Source: Lachnospiraceae bacterium
Lineage (GTDB): Bacteria > Bacillota > Clostridia > Lachnospirales > Lachnospiraceae
Assembly (NCBI GenBank): GCA_017455525.1
Contig: JAFTAP010000103.1
Location: forward strand, 1 to 34,034
Direction: 5' to 3'
DNA length: 34,034 bases
The notes beneath the pieces are model-generated. The model was not told where the DNA came from. It made no database searches and saw only the letters and a program-made list of their open reading frames with translations. Positions 8,237 to 16,864 of the stretch are shown here, one piece after another. A program made the position numbers and the translations under genes. The stretch's first letter is position 1, and each line of letters opens with the position of its first letter.

Positions 8237-8731
8237 TTATCCTGCCACGACACCGAAAGCCGAAACTCCCGCTATGGAAAGTGTCATCATTATGACTCCG
8301 GCTAGCAGGACTCCGACCATTGCGGCAACAACGGTCTCCTTGAACTTCATGTCAAGAATAGATGCCGCAAGAGTCCCGGTCCATGCTCCGGTACCGGGGA
8401 GCGGGATGCCTACGAATAAGGCAAGCGCGACGAAAAGCCCTCTGCCCGCTTTCTCCTGAAGCTTCTGTCCGCCCTTTTCACCCTTTTCAAGACAAAACGT
8501 GAAAAACTTTCCTATAACCGGCTTGTCCTTCCCCCATTCGAGCACCTTTCTCGCAAAGAGGTAAATGATAGGCACGGGAAGCATATTACCGATTATAGCG
8601 ACTATAAATACAGATATCACATGAGGAACGGTATCTGTAAGCCCCATTCCCGCAGCTATAGGTATCGCCCCTCGAAGCTCAATAAGCGGAACCATCGAAA
8701 CAAAAAACACGATTAAATATTTTGTAAGCAT
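8237..8731 (-). CDS. Sm_multidrug_ex-type (COG2426) membrane protein
   Basis: A 164-residue integral membrane protein of the family called small multidrug export protein (PF06695, COG2426). It shows the family's VPLIELRGAIP motif after the first helix, a second helix with NMLPVPIIYLFARK, a soluble charged stretch, then VGIPLPGTGAWTG and two final helices. The transport substrate of the family is not established despite its name. The frame is open to 8752, but AAGGAGAG lies four to five bases before the ATG at 8731 and the residues between are poor, so 8731 is taken as the start. It is 72 bases downstream of hisC and may be transcribed with it. Confidence 0.88.
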   Translation of the reverse strand: MLTKYLIVFFVSMVPLIELRGAIPIAAGMGLTDTVPHVISVFIVAIIGNMLPVPIIYLFARKVLEWGKDKPVIGKFFTFCLEKGEKGGQKLQEKAGRGLFVALALFVGIPLPGTGAWTGTLAASILDMKFKETVVAAMVGVLLAGVIMMTLSIAGVSAFGVVAG

Positions 8732-8803
8732 TACAACTCTCCTTATTTTCAACCTTATATTTCAAACGCTGTATCCCATAGGCAAACACTGAAGATAAGC
8801 AGT

Positions 8804-9859
8804 CTAAACATCACATATTTCACGCAATGCGGAGAACAATATATTCATCTCCTCATCCGTTCCTATCGTAATGCGAAGATAATCTGTTATCCTCTCTTTA
8901 TTAAAATGCCTCACGTATATGCCCTGCTCTTTAAGCTTTTCAAACACATACTCCCCGCTATAGCCCTCAGGCGGCTTCGCGAATATGAAATTCGTATCAG
9001 AGGAAGAATAAGTAAATCCAAGAGAAGTAAACTCCTTAGCCGTCCATTCTCGGGTAGCCTTGACCTTCCCTACTATCTCATCAAAATACTCCTTATCCTC
9101 TATAGCCGCTTTCCCCACGGCAATAGAAGGCATATTCAGCGTATAGGAATTAACAGAATATTTCACATCATTAAGATATTTTATAAGCTTCTCATTTCCG
9201 AAGCAGTATCCAAGCCTCATTCCGGCAAGCGCTCTGGATTTTGACATCGTTCTGACGACTACAAGATTATTGTATTTATTTATCAGAGGCAAGGCCGTTT
9301 CCGCTCCGAAATCAATATATGCCTCATCGACTATCACTACTGAGTCCTTATTATGCTCCAATATATCTTCGATAAGCTCGAGGCTCTCCCCTCTTCCCGT
9401 AGGCGCATTAGGATTGGCAATCACGACTCCGCCGTTTTGTTCATAATAATCCGCTGCCACTATCCTGAATTCATCATCTAGCTTCTTTTCCTTGTATGGT
9501 ATACGGTATACTCCCGCCCATACGTCATAAAAAGAATAAGTAATATCAGGGAATAAAACCGGCTTCTCTCCCGCAAAGAAAGTAAGGAAGCACATGGAAA
9601 GCACATCGTCAGAGCCAACGCCTGCAAAAACCTGTGACGGCTTCACTCCGTAATGCTTTGCAAGGCTTTCTGTAAATTCTGTCATTGCAGGATCGGGATA
9701 TAGCCTGAGCCTCTCCCAGTCAAAATCCTGCATAGCCCCTATAACCTTCGGCGACGGAGAATAAGGACACTCATTAGTGTTAAGCTTTATGACCTTATTC
9801 CTCGGCTGCTCGCCCGGCGTGTATGGAGTTACCTTTCTGATATTGTCTTCAAAGCCCAT
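8804..9859 (-). CDS. hisC: Histidinol-phosphate aminotransferase
   Basis: PLP-dependent class I/II aminotransferase converting imidazole-acetol phosphate and glutamate to histidinol phosphate, cytoplasmic. HisC landmarks are KLNTNECPYSPSP near the N-terminus, LYPDP, FAGVGSDDVL, VVIANPNAPTGR, DEAYIDFG, and the PLP lysine in TMSKSRALAGMRLGY. The frame is open to 9910, but the ATG at 9859 with GGAG just before it gives the family N-terminus MGFEDNIRKVTPY. It then overlaps the end of the upstream aminotransferase gene by 11 bases, pointing to translational coupling. No other his gene is in the window, so a broader aromatic aminotransferase role cannot be excluded. Confidence 0.9.
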   Translation of the reverse strand: MGFEDNIRKVTPYTPGEQPRNKVIKLNTNECPYSPSPKVIGAMQDFDWERLRLYPDPAMTEFTESLAKHYGVKPSQVFAGVGSDDVLSMCFLTFFAGEKPVLFPDITYSFYDVWAGVYRIPYKEKKLDDEFRIVAADYYEQNGGVVIANPNAPTGRGESLELIEDILEHNKDSVVIVDEAYIDFGAETALPLINKYNNLVVVRTMSKSRALAGMRLGYCFGNEKLIKYLNDVKYSVNSYTLNMPSIAVGKAAIEDKEYFDEIVGKVKATREWTAKEFTSLGFTYSSSDTNFIFAKPPEGYSGEYVFEKLKEQGIYVRHFNKERITDYLRITIGTDEEMNILFSALREICDV

Positions 9860-11036
9860 ACTTCTCCGCCAGCCTCTTAAATCCCGGCAATGAATTAACG
9901 CAAGTCTCATAAGACACGCAATACGAAAGCCTCACGAATCCCGCGCAGGCAAAGGACGAACCGGGAACAAGCAATATGTGCTCTTTCTTTGCTTCCGTAA
10001 CAAATTCCTTCTCATCCGCCACAGGCGATTTGATAAACATATAAAAAGCCCCCTCCGGTCTGATGCAGGAAAATCCGTAATCCTTCAATGCGTCATAAAG
10101 CACGTCTCTGTTCTTTGCATAAAATCCGATATCCGCTTTCTCTTCAAGGCACTCCGCCACGACCTTCTGCATAAGAGACGGGGCGTTCACAAAGCCAAGC
10201 ACCCTGTTTGCGATAGTCACCGCCTGAAAAAGCCTCTCATGGTCCGCCGCCTCTGACGGTATCACGAGATACCCTATCCTCTCTCCGGGAAGCGAAAGCG
10301 TCTTGGAAAAGGAATATCCCACTATGGTATTATCATAATATTTAGTAATATAAGGAACCTCTGCGCCGGTATAGACAAGCTCCCTGTATGGCTCATCAGA
10401 GATTATGAATATCTCGCTTCCGTACTCTGCCTGCTTACGGTTCAGTATATCAGCGATAGCCCTTATCGTTTCCTCCGTATATATCACGCCCGATGGGTTA
10501 TTCGGATTATTTATTATAAGCGCCCTTGTCTTTGACGTTACTGCCTCCTCAAACGCCTTAAGATCCGGCTGGAAGGTCTCCGTGTCCGGCGCCACTTCCT
10601 TAAGCACTCCGTCATAATTCGCCACATAATTCCTGTATTCCACGAAGTAGGGCGCAAATGAAAGCACCTCGTCACCCGGATTTATCAAAGCCTTCAGAGC
10701 ACAGTTCAGACCGCCTGCCGCACCAACAGTCATCATGATATTGTCAGCGGTAAAAGCCGTACCGAATCTCTTATTCAGGGAATCCGCAACTTTAGCCCTT
10801 ACATCAGGGAAGCCCGCATTAGCCATATATCCGTGAAGCGCCACCGGATCTTCCTCTTTAAGCAGCCGCTCTATCGTCTCCTTGACCTTGGCAGGCGCAG
10901 GCACGTTAGGATTTCCAAGCGAGAAATCATAAACATTTTCCGACCCGAACTCCTCCGCCATACGCTTTCCTTCCTCAAACATCTGGCGGATGACCGAGTT
11001 ATTATTCACAAGCCCGTCCATCTTCTTTGAAATCAT
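9849..11036 (-). CDS. PLP-dependent class I/II aminotransferase (aspartate-type)
   Basis: A 395-residue fold-type I aminotransferase. Seen are NVYDFSLGNPNVPAP (substrate-end segment), TVGAAGGLN (PLP phosphate region), NNPNNPSGV, SDEPYRELVY with the pyridine-binding Asp, and the PLP lysine in YSFSKTLSLPGERIGY. The pattern fits the aspartate or aromatic aminotransferase group common in Clostridia; substrate is not certain. The frame is open to 11054; the ATG at 11036 lies one base after the lepB stop and has GAGAGG about ten bases upstream inside lepB, so it is preferred. Together with hisC it forms an overlapping pair behind signal peptidase I. Confidence 0.88.
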   Translation of the reverse strand: MISKKMDGLVNNNSVIRQMFEEGKRMAEEFGSENVYDFSLGNPNVPAPAKVKETIERLLKEEDPVALHGYMANAGFPDVRAKVADSLNKRFGTAFTADNIMMTVGAAGGLNCALKALINPGDEVLSFAPYFVEYRNYVANYDGVLKEVAPDTETFQPDLKAFEEAVTSKTRALIINNPNNPSGVIYTEETIRAIADILNRKQAEYGSEIFIISDEPYRELVYTGAEVPYITKYYDNTIVGYSFSKTLSLPGERIGYLVIPSEAADHERLFQAVTIANRVLGFVNAPSLMQKVVAECLEEKADIGFYAKNRDVLYDALKDYGFSCIRPEGAFYMFIKSPVADEKEFVTEAKKEHILLVPGSSFACAGFVRLSYCVSYETCVNSLPGFKRLAEKYGL

Positions 11037-11037
11037 A

Positions 11038-11652
11038 TCAGTTAAACCTCTCAAATCCTTTCCAATACTTAAAAACCGCCTTGCCTACGATTCCATCCCT
11101 TGTCAGATAGGTATTCTGCCAGAACCTAGAATCCGCACTGGCATTGCGGTTATCCCCCATCATGAAGTAGCACCCCTCCGGCACATCATAAGGCCCCCAC
11201 TCACCCTCTGTAACCACATCAAGATATGGCTCGTCAAGTGCTTCTCCATTTATGTAAACCACTCCGCCGGTAATCTCTATATGATCACCCGGAAGCCCTA
11301 TTATACGTTTGATATAAAGCGTACGGGGATCATCAGGATAATCAAACATGATGATCTCTCCCCTCGCCGGATCATGCCTTAGATAATAAAGCCTTGATCC
11401 GATGACTCTGTCCCCTGCCATTATCGTAGTCTCCATAGAACCGGTCGGCACGGTAGCATTAACTATCACGAAGGTATGCAACACAAAGGAAATAAGGATA
11501 GCAATAACTATGACTGCTATCCAGTCGAATATCTCCTTTAAGGCGTTCACCTTTTGCGGAGCCTCGGCCACAGCCTTCTCCCGCTTCTCCTTCTCCTGAT
11601 TTACCTTATCCTGTATTTCCTTTTCCAGCTCTTCCTTAGTCTTCTTCGCCAT
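11038..11652 (-). CDS. lepB: Signal peptidase I
   Basis: Membrane-bound serine/lysine protease that removes signal peptides from Sec and Tat substrates on the outer face of the membrane. The catalytic Ser72 lies in VPTGSMETTI and Lys115 in YIKRIIGLPGD; the MGDNRNASADSRFW box is intact. A single transmembrane helix spans about 42-64. The first 35 residues are a highly charged Lys/Glu helix, predicted cytoplasmic and coiled-coil-like, longer than the short N-terminus of many Gram-positive enzymes. GAGGA precedes the ATG by about five bases. The gene begins an overlapping three-gene run with two aminotransferases. Confidence 0.96.
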   Translation of the reverse strand: MAKKTKEELEKEIQDKVNQEKEKREKAVAEAPQKVNALKEIFDWIAVIVIAILISFVLHTFVIVNATVPTGSMETTIMAGDRVIGSRLYYLRHDPARGEIIMFDYPDDPRTLYIKRIIGLPGDHIEITGGVVYINGEALDEPYLDVVTEGEWGPYDVPEGCYFMMGDNRNASADSRFWQNTYLTRDGIVGKAVFKYWKGFERFN

Positions 11653-11689
11653 CTGTTCCTCTCATTACCTGCCTGATAGTCAAATATAT

Positions 11690-12346
11690 TTATAATTCAA
11701 TCATATCCAAAAGCCTGTCAAATCTGTCGATCCTAAAGTCTGCCTCTACAGGCTTCCCGAATCCATAATCAGCGGAAATAAACCCTATCCCCGCATTCCT
11801 TACCGCAATGCGGTCTCCCTCCGTGTCGCCTATATAATAAGCCCTCTTAAAACCATTTCTCTTAATGACGGCAAGAATATTACCCGTCTTGCCTTGCCCC
11901 GTATCGCCGAAACATTCCTTATCACATATCTCCTTGTCAGTCAGCCCTGTCTTTCTCATGAAAAGCTCGATATACCCCGACTGACAGTTCGACACGATGG
12001 CAAGTTTTATTCTCTCCGACAGCTTCCTGATCGTATCAATCACACCCGGATAGCAAATATCGCAAGGATCATCTTCAAGAGCCTGCTGCTCATATATAAC
12101 GCACTTATCCATGAGAGCCTCTCTCTGCTCTTTAGAAGCCTTAGGAACAAGAGCAAGAGCGATCTCATCCATAGTCTTACCGAAAAGCTGTTTCAATGTG
12201 TCAGGCTCTACGTCCATATCCGCAAAACCCGTCTCTCTTGCTGCCCTGGCCCACGCCTTAGCAACTATAGGCGTCGAATCCCAAAGCGTCCCGTCCACAT
12301 CAAGGATCAATGCGTCTGCAATTATCTTCCCCGATTTTTCACACAC
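11690..12346 (-). CDS. HAD-superfamily phosphatase (phosphoglycolate-phosphatase-like)
   Basis: A 218-residue HAD hydrolase with helical cap. Motif I is LDVDGT with nucleophile Asp16 and acid/base Asp18, motif II the Ser in IVSNCQSGY, the motif III Lys lies in GQGKTGN, and motif IV is IGDTEGDRIAVRNAG. This suits a small-molecule phosphatase such as Gph; substrate unknown. The start is taken as GTG at 12346. No Shine-Dalgarno precedes it, but an extended -10 box ends seven bases upstream, so the message may be leaderless. A TTG twelve codons in (just before ILDVDG) is a weaker alternative. It lies 37 bases from lepB and may be read into it. Confidence 0.88.
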   Translation of the reverse strand: MCEKSGKIIADALILDVDGTLWDSTPIVAKAWARAARETGFADMDVEPDTLKQLFGKTMDEIALALVPKASKEQREALMDKCVIYEQQALEDDPCDICYPGVIDTIRKLSERIKLAIVSNCQSGYIELFMRKTGLTDKEICDKECFGDTGQGKTGNILAVIKRNGFKRAYYIGDTEGDRIAVRNAGIGFISADYGFGKPVEADFRIDRFDRLLDMIEL

Positions 12347-12353
12347 GAAATGT

Positions 12354-12362
12354 ATTGTATCA
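12354..12362 (-). promoter_or_regulatory. Extended -10 promoter of the HAD gene
   Basis: On the minus strand TGATACAAT combines a TGn element with TACAAT, five of six matches to TATAAT. The -35 region is poor (TGGTTT at 17 bases), as is usual with an extended -10. Exactly seven bases separate the box from the GTG start codon, placing the transcription start at the start codon. Confidence 0.55.
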
Positions 12363-12407
12363 TATTTCCATAATCGAAACCACCTTGCTAAGAATATAAC
12401 CCGATTT

Positions 12408-13367
12408 CTAAACCACTTTCTGAAAATGCTGATAGTCCTTTAGTGTTTTCCAATTTCCGCCCCAGGTGAAGCCGTGTGATCTGAATAATTCATAAGCCGC
12501 ATCACCGGGACCTATCTTATGCGCAAAATCCGCCGAACGGTCCGCATAAGGCTCTGAGCCGGGCGGTGATATTCGCTCTACACCATTCGGATAGGTAACG
12601 TATGGGTTATAAAAAGGATTTATATCTATGGCAAGCCCCAGAGCATGCTTTGAAAGGTTAGTAGAGCCTGCCACCGTGCGATAATTAAAGCAGGAAGTGT
12701 TGTTATCTGCACAAGAAAGATCGTCGTCACCGCCATAATCATCTATAAGCCTCATCTTCTCAATCTGATAGCCCCTAGCGTAAAGCTCCTTAAAAATCGA
12801 AACAAGATCGTCCGCTATCTTCTTATTACAGACCATCTCGCCGACCTGCTTCTGCCCGTTGAAATCACAATAAGAAAGCCTAAGATACCGCAGATCTTCT
12901 CTTGCTATAGTGCAGTCAGCAGGAAATGATACTCCGCTCATTCTTGCGAATACCGCATCAGGAATAGCTTCCGAAGTGAAAACTCCTCCAGCATCATCAG
13001 TCCCATCTACTATATCCTCTTCTTGATCCGACTGCTCTTCAGGACTCTCAGCTTCATCTGTCTCATCAGATGCTTCATCAACCCCATAATCCGATACACC
13101 GTCTGCTGATACACTGTCCGCTGATATGCCGTCTGCTGATATCTCTGCAATAGGCTCCGTCTGAGGCTTCGCATTTATTCCTGCCTCCTCAGCCGCCTCG
13201 CCTGCAGTGACGGACGGGGTAGGGACCATCTGAGATAAAGAGGCATCGGTCACGGATTCCTCCACAACCGATGCCTCTTCACTCATAGCTAAGTCATCTT
13301 CACTTCCGCATCCGGATAAAAAAACTAATCCAAGTATTATTGATAATAAAACCGATACGGAACGCAT
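12408..13367 (-). CDS. Exported M15-family D-Ala-D-Ala carboxypeptidase-like lipoprotein
   Basis: A 319-residue lipoprotein: signal sequence with lipobox ending at Cys20 (FLSGC), an acidic disordered linker of about residues 21-130, then a C-terminal peptidase M15 (VanY/CwlK-like) domain. The zinc ligands are visible as His241 and Asp248 in SKHALGLAIDIN and His314 in DYQHFQ; the WGGNW motif is typical. It should trim stem peptides or cross-bridges of peptidoglycan outside the cell. The linker contains four 5-residue SADGV-type repeats. The ATG lies 11 bases after the end of the ABC binding-protein gene with only a distant GGAG, so it is likely expressed from that gene's transcript. Confidence 0.88.
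   Translation of the reverse strand: MRSVSVLLSIILGLVFLSGCGSEDDLAMSEEASVVEESVTDASLSQMVPTPSVTAGEAAEEAGINAKPQTEPIAEISADGISADSVSADGVSDYGVDEASDETDEAESPEEQSDQEEDIVDGTDDAGGVFTSEAIPDAVFARMSGVSFPADCTIAREDLRYLRLSYCDFNGQKQVGEMVCNKKIADDLVSIFKELYARGYQIEKMRLIDDYGGDDDLSCADNNTSCFNYRTVAGSTNLSKHALGLAIDINPFYNPYVTYPNGVERISPPGSEPYADRSADFAHKIGPGDAAYELFRSHGFTWGGNWKTLKDYQHFQKVV
13080..13139 (-). repeat. Four 15-bp tandem repeats coding for SADGV-type units
   Basis: Within the linker of the M15 lipoprotein, residues 77-96 read as SADGI, SADSV, SADGV and SDYGV, each encoded by a 15-bp unit; the third-base changes show the copies have diverged. The repeat keeps the frame, so copy-number change would alter linker length only. 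Confidence 0.75.
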
Positions 13368-13380
13368 TATTTAGTTATTA

Positions 13381-14166
13381 TTACTCCATGTACTGATCCA
13401 CCAGCTTATCAAAGGTCCCGTCTTCCTTAAGCGTCGTGATCGCCACATCAATAGCTTCCTTAAGCTCCGTATCGCCCTTTGGAAGCGCTATCGCATACTC
13501 CTCAATGCCGAAGCCGAAGTCCTCACCATTCAGATCCTTCACTTTGTCAGGGAAGTTGGAAGCAAAAACTCCCGCCGGATTGCTGTCAACTATTACCGCA
13601 TCAAGCCTTCCGTTCACAAGGTCATTAACCGCATCCACGGCTTTATTATACTGCTGATCGGTCGCCCCCTCTATCTCCTCGATAATAAAGTCGCCTGTCG
13701 TTCCAAGCTGACAGCCTATCGTCTTGCCTACGAGGTCATCATAAGTCGCTATAGTCGAGTCCGCAGGAATAAGTACATGCTGCACCGCACTGTAATATGG
13801 CTCCGAGAAATCAACCGACTGCTGTCTCTCCTCGGTGACGGTCATACCGGCGATCGCAACGTCAGTCTTTGAGCCGATAGATGATACGAGCGAATCAAAT
13901 TCCATATTCTCGACGACAACCTCCACGCCGAGCTTCTCGCCTATCGCCTTTATAAGAGCCATATCGAAGCCGTCAGGCTGTCCGTCGTCTCCCACGTACT
14001 CAAAAGGCGGAAACTCCGCATTCGTGCCGACAGTCAGCACTCCGTCCGCAAGAGCAGCCGAATCAACCTTTGTACCGCCTGAAGCTTCGCTCTTGGAAGA
14101 TCCGCAGCCCGCAAGAAGCGAAACTGCCAAAACTCCTGTCAGAATCAAACTGATTACCTTTTTCAT
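13381..14166 (-). CDS. Amino-acid ABC transporter substrate-binding lipoprotein
   Basis: A 261-residue family-3 solute-binding protein (SBP_bac_3): lipobox ending at Cys21 (LLAGC), mature start LTVGTNAEFPPFEYVGDDG, GFDMALIKAIGEKLG, the ligand-type Arg in VTEERQQSVDFSEPYY, GCQLGTTG and DAVIVDSNPA. These are the features of polar or basic amino-acid binders such as glutamine, cystine or arginine; the ligand cannot be told. AGGAGG lies about ten bases before the ATG. It is downstream of the permease and ATPase but separated from them by a 212-base spacer with its own promoter, which fits the higher expression usual for binding proteins. Confidence 0.94.
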   Translation of the reverse strand: MKKVISLILTGVLAVSLLAGCGSSKSEASGGTKVDSAALADGVLTVGTNAEFPPFEYVGDDGQPDGFDMALIKAIGEKLGVEVVVENMEFDSLVSSIGSKTDVAIAGMTVTEERQQSVDFSEPYYSAVQHVLIPADSTIATYDDLVGKTIGCQLGTTGDFIIEEIEGATDQQYNKAVDAVNDLVNGRLDAVIVDSNPAGVFASNFPDKVKDLNGEDFGFGIEEYAIALPKGDTELKEAIDVAITTLKEDGTFDKLVDQYME

Positions 14167-14225
14167 AAATCATTTCCTCCTCTATAGTTTCTTACCTACG
14201 ACTTAACAAATCTATTCAATCTATA

Positions 14226-14274
14226 GTCTGCATATAAGCAGACATTTATTCATGCAGGAACCGCCATGTTCCTG
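14226..14274 (-). promoter_or_regulatory. Two dyads in the binding-protein leader
   Basis: GTCTGC (14226-14231) and GCAGAC (14238-14243) form a 6-6-6 dyad, and CAGGAAC (14255-14261) with GTTCCTG (14268-14274) a 7-bp stem with a 6-base loop. Both lie in the 115-nt leader after the promoter listed next. Neither is followed by a T run on the minus strand, so they are not intrinsic terminators. They could protect the 5' end of the message, mark a processing site, or bind a regulator. Confidence 0.5.
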
Positions 14275-14287
14275 ATCACCGTGTTGC

Positions 14288-14316
14288 ATAATATCACGAT
14301 AAAGTAACTGTTTCAA
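14288..14316 (-). promoter_or_regulatory. Internal promoter of the binding-protein gene
   Basis: On the minus strand TTGAAA (14316-14311) and TATTAT (14293-14288) are spaced by 17 bases, both five of six to consensus. Transcription would start near 14281 and leave a leader of about 115 nt. This is the clearest sigma-A promoter in the middle of the window. Confidence 0.7.
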
Positions 14317-14378
14317 GTATCAAAGAGGCAATTCCTGGCTTACTAAATGGCAAATTCATTCATAAAGACCGGGCATTC

Positions 14379-15101
14379 CTACAGCACCTTCGACAAAAAG
14401 TCCTGTAATCTCTTCGACTGCGGGGCGTTAAATAGCTTATCCGGCGTATTCTCCTCCATGATGATACCCTCATCAATGAATAAAACCCTGGTCGCAACCT
14501 CTCTCGCAAAGCCCATCTCATGCGTGACTATGACCATAGTCATGCCCGACTCCGCAAGTCCCTTGATAACATCAAGCACCTCTCCGACCATTTCTGGATC
14601 AAGCGCAGATGTAGGCTCATCAAAGAGCATAACCTTCGGGCTCATCGCAAGCGAGCGCACTATAGCTATCCTCTGCTTCTGTCCTCCCGAAAGAGACGCA
14701 GGATAAACATCAGCCTTTTCTTCGAGATTGACGCGACGCAAAAGCTCCAGCGCCTTCTCCTTCGCTTCATCCTTCCCCATTACGCCAAGCTTCACGGGAG
14801 CGAGGGTTATATTCTCCATTACGGTCTTATTAGCGAATAAATTAAAGCTCTGGAACACCATTCCCATGTGCTCACGGATTTTATTTATGTCAACCGACGG
14901 ATCGGTTATAAGCTTATCCTCAAACCATATCTCGCCTGATGTCGGCTCCTCTAGGAGATTAAGACACCGCAGAAACGTGCTCTTGCCGGAGCCTGACGGT
15001 CCTATGATCGCAACCTTCTCACCCTTATCTATCTCAGTAGTTATGCCCTTAAGCACTTCCTGACCATTGAAGGTCTTTCGCAGATCCTTAACGGAGATCA
15101 C
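14379..15101 (-). CDS. Amino-acid ABC transporter ATPase (GlnQ-like)
   Basis: A 240-residue polar-amino-acid-type ABC ATPase with Walker [11 protein letters not shown]-loop in [11 protein letters not shown], complete signature LSGGQKQR, Walker [15 protein letters not shown] and the H-loop [11 protein letters not shown]. It drives import of the substrate bound by the lipoprotein encoded downstream. It overlaps the upstream permease gene by 14 bases, indicating coupled translation. No repressor-type regulator is near. Function as the energy subunit is near certain; substrate is not. Confidence 0.96.
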   Translation of the reverse strand: MISVKDLRKTFNGQEVLKGITTEIDKGEKVAIIGPSGSGKSTFLRCLNLLEEPTSGEIWFEDKLITDPSVDINKIREHMGMVFQSFNLFANKTVMENITLAPVKLGVMGKDEAKEKALELLRRVNLEEKADVYPASLSGGQKQRIAIVRSLAMSPKVMLFDEPTSALDPEMVGEVLDVIKGLAESGMTMVIVTHEMGFAREVATRVLFIDEGIIMEENTPDKLFNAPQSKRLQDFLSKVL

Positions 15102-15780
15102 TTCGCCTCATCCTCCTCTCCAGAGCTTCAAGCAGAAGCGTTAAAATCTTTATTATCACGAAATAAATAACTGCAGCGCCGATAAGCGGCATGAAAGCCT
15201 CATAAGTCCGGCTCGATATCTGACTCGCAGTCCTTGTCAGGTCTGAGAGACTCACGTATCCCACTATAGCAGTTTCCTTTATCAAGGTGATAAATTCGTT
15301 CCCTATCGGCGGTAGCACGTTCTTGAAAGCCTGCGGAAGCACTATCTCACGCATCGTCTGTCCCTTAGTAAGTCCAAGCGACCGTCCCGCTTCCATCTGC
15401 CCCTTATCAACAGCAAGTATTCCCGCCCTTATTATCTCCGAGACATAGGCGCCGGAATTGATCCCGAATGAAAGCGAAGCCACGAGCACGCCGTTATTCG
15501 ATGAAGAAAAAACTATGAACCACATGATGAGTAGCTGCAGCACTGAAGGCGTACCTCGTATGATGTCCACATATACGGTAGCGATATACCACCATATCGT
15601 ATGCTTCCTGCCCTTCTTCGGCTCCGAAAGCTTCATAAGAGCCACTATGCAGCCTATGATTATACCGATGATGCCAGCAATGACCGCTATCTCAAGAGTC
15701 ACCCCAAGCCCTTTGAAATAAAGTATCCACCTGTCCTTCGCAATAAAAGCATTGTAAAATTTTGTCTCTATACCATTCAT
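15088..15780 (-). CDS. Amino-acid ABC transporter permease
   Basis: A 230-residue His/Glu/Gln/Arg-type permease. A TM helix at about 22-48 ([19 protein letters not shown]), [17 protein letters not shown], and the EAA loop around [22 protein letters not shown] define the family; the [15 protein letters not shown] segment is also typical. A single permease suggests a homodimer. The ribosome site is weak (AGGG before ATG). The upstream 92 bases contain no convincing promoter; TTGCCA with a poor -10 is the best I find, so it may be read through from the SGNH gene. Confidence 0.94.
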   Translation of the reverse strand: MNGIETKFYNAFIAKDRWILYFKGLGVTLEIAVIAGIIGIIIGCIVALMKLSEPKKGRKHTIWWYIATVYVDIIRGTPSVLQLLIMWFIVFSSSNNGVLVASLSFGINSGAYVSEIIRAGILAVDKGQMEAGRSLGLTKGQTMREIVLPQAFKNVLPPIGNEFITLIKETAIVGYVSLSDLTRTASQISSRTYEAFMPLIGAAVIYFVIIKILTLLLEALERRMRRSDLR

Positions 15781-15872
15781 CCCATTAACCCTAAAATGTT
15801 ATATTATGTAAACTCAAAATAAAGTATGTTGGCAATTTTATGTTAACCGAAATATGTATCTCCCTATTGGCT

Positions 15873-16850
15873 TTATTCTCCCCAAAAATCAATACTCTCC
15901 ATGTATTTCTTAAGTTCTTCTGTATAGACCTCCGCTCCATGCCTGTTCACATGGATGGAATCCCCGAAAAGCTTATTGTCATACACAGGAATCTCCGATA
16001 TGACCTCCATATCAGGATATCTGAAAGCCACATCCTGCATATAATCCCTGAAACCATCAGTAAACTTGTGATGCAGCGCATCCGCTGATGCCTGATTTAT
16101 CGGCGGCTGCGCTACGATCACGTTCACGCCGTTATCATGAAGCATAGCGATCAGCTTCTCATAATAATAGACCACAAGCGGAGAATAATCAAAGGTTTCG
16201 TGATGCACCTCATAAGTGTGCCCGTCGTCCCCGTCCGCACTGCCAAATTCGCAGTAGCCTAAATCCTCTCTTATTGAATCAAACTTTGCCCTGTTCGCTT
16301 CCTTATTCCCCACGAATTTCGACTCATACATCTGCGCCAGATACTTCGACGGAAGCCTGAGCCTGTATGAAATCATATCAGGAATCCGCCCTTTTTTTGC
16401 CACTATCGGGTCGTCGCTCTCCCTAGCCTTCATATAAATCTCTAAAATCTCCTCTGCGCTAAGGAAATTAAAATAAAGCGTCTGATCCCAGTTATCTATA
16501 TCACAGAAATGATAAGGCGCAAAGACGACCACCGCATTCTTAGGCGCACCGTTATGCTCTATATAGTTTTCCACCGCATAGTACATCTCGATAGGCGTCG
16601 CCCCGCCTATCGCTATATTATATGTATCCTCGTGAAGCAGGGCGGGCAGCACCGAGGATTTAGCCCTCGAATCCCCGATGATAAGCGTGTCTGCATCAAT
16701 ATAAGGCGAAGCAGAGTTCTCAAACTCCTCATCCCACATCACATACTCTACCGACATATAGCTCATAGGAAGCGCAAAAGCAAGTACGCACAGCACTATA
16801 AGCGGTATCGAAATCAGTATGAAGTTTCTGAAAAGCTTTAGCTTGCCCAT
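15873..16850 (-). CDS. SGNH/DltD-AlgX-like extracytoplasmic protein
   Basis: A 325-residue protein with one N-terminal membrane anchor (about residues 8-30) and an outside domain with GDSL/SGNH features: block I IIGDSRAKS with Ser61, and block V GDSIHVNRHG with Asp297 and His300. Proteins of this kind partner with MBOAT acyltransferases, as in DltD/DltB, AlgJ-AlgX/AlgI and PatB/PatA, taking the acyl group across to a surface polymer. The gene follows the MBOAT gene by 14 bases, supporting that pairing. The acceptor is unknown. The start has only a weak GAGAT-type site and may be coupled to the MBOAT stop. Confidence 0.82.
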   Translation of the reverse strand: MGKLKLFRNFILISIPLIVLCVLAFALPMSYMSVEYVMWDEEFENSASPYIDADTLIIGDSRAKSSVLPALLHEDTYNIAIGGATPIEMYYAVENYIEHNGAPKNAVVVFAPYHFCDIDNWDQTLYFNFLSAEEILEIYMKARESDDPIVAKKGRIPDMISYRLRLPSKYLAQMYESKFVGNKEANRAKFDSIREDLGYCEFGSADGDDGHTYEVHHETFDYSPLVVYYYEKLIAMLHDNGVNVIVAQPPINQASADALHHKFTDGFRDYMQDVAFRYPDMEVISEIPVYDNKLFGDSIHVNRHGAEVYTEELKKYMESIDFWGE

Positions 16851-16864
16851 CTATTTCATCTCAT

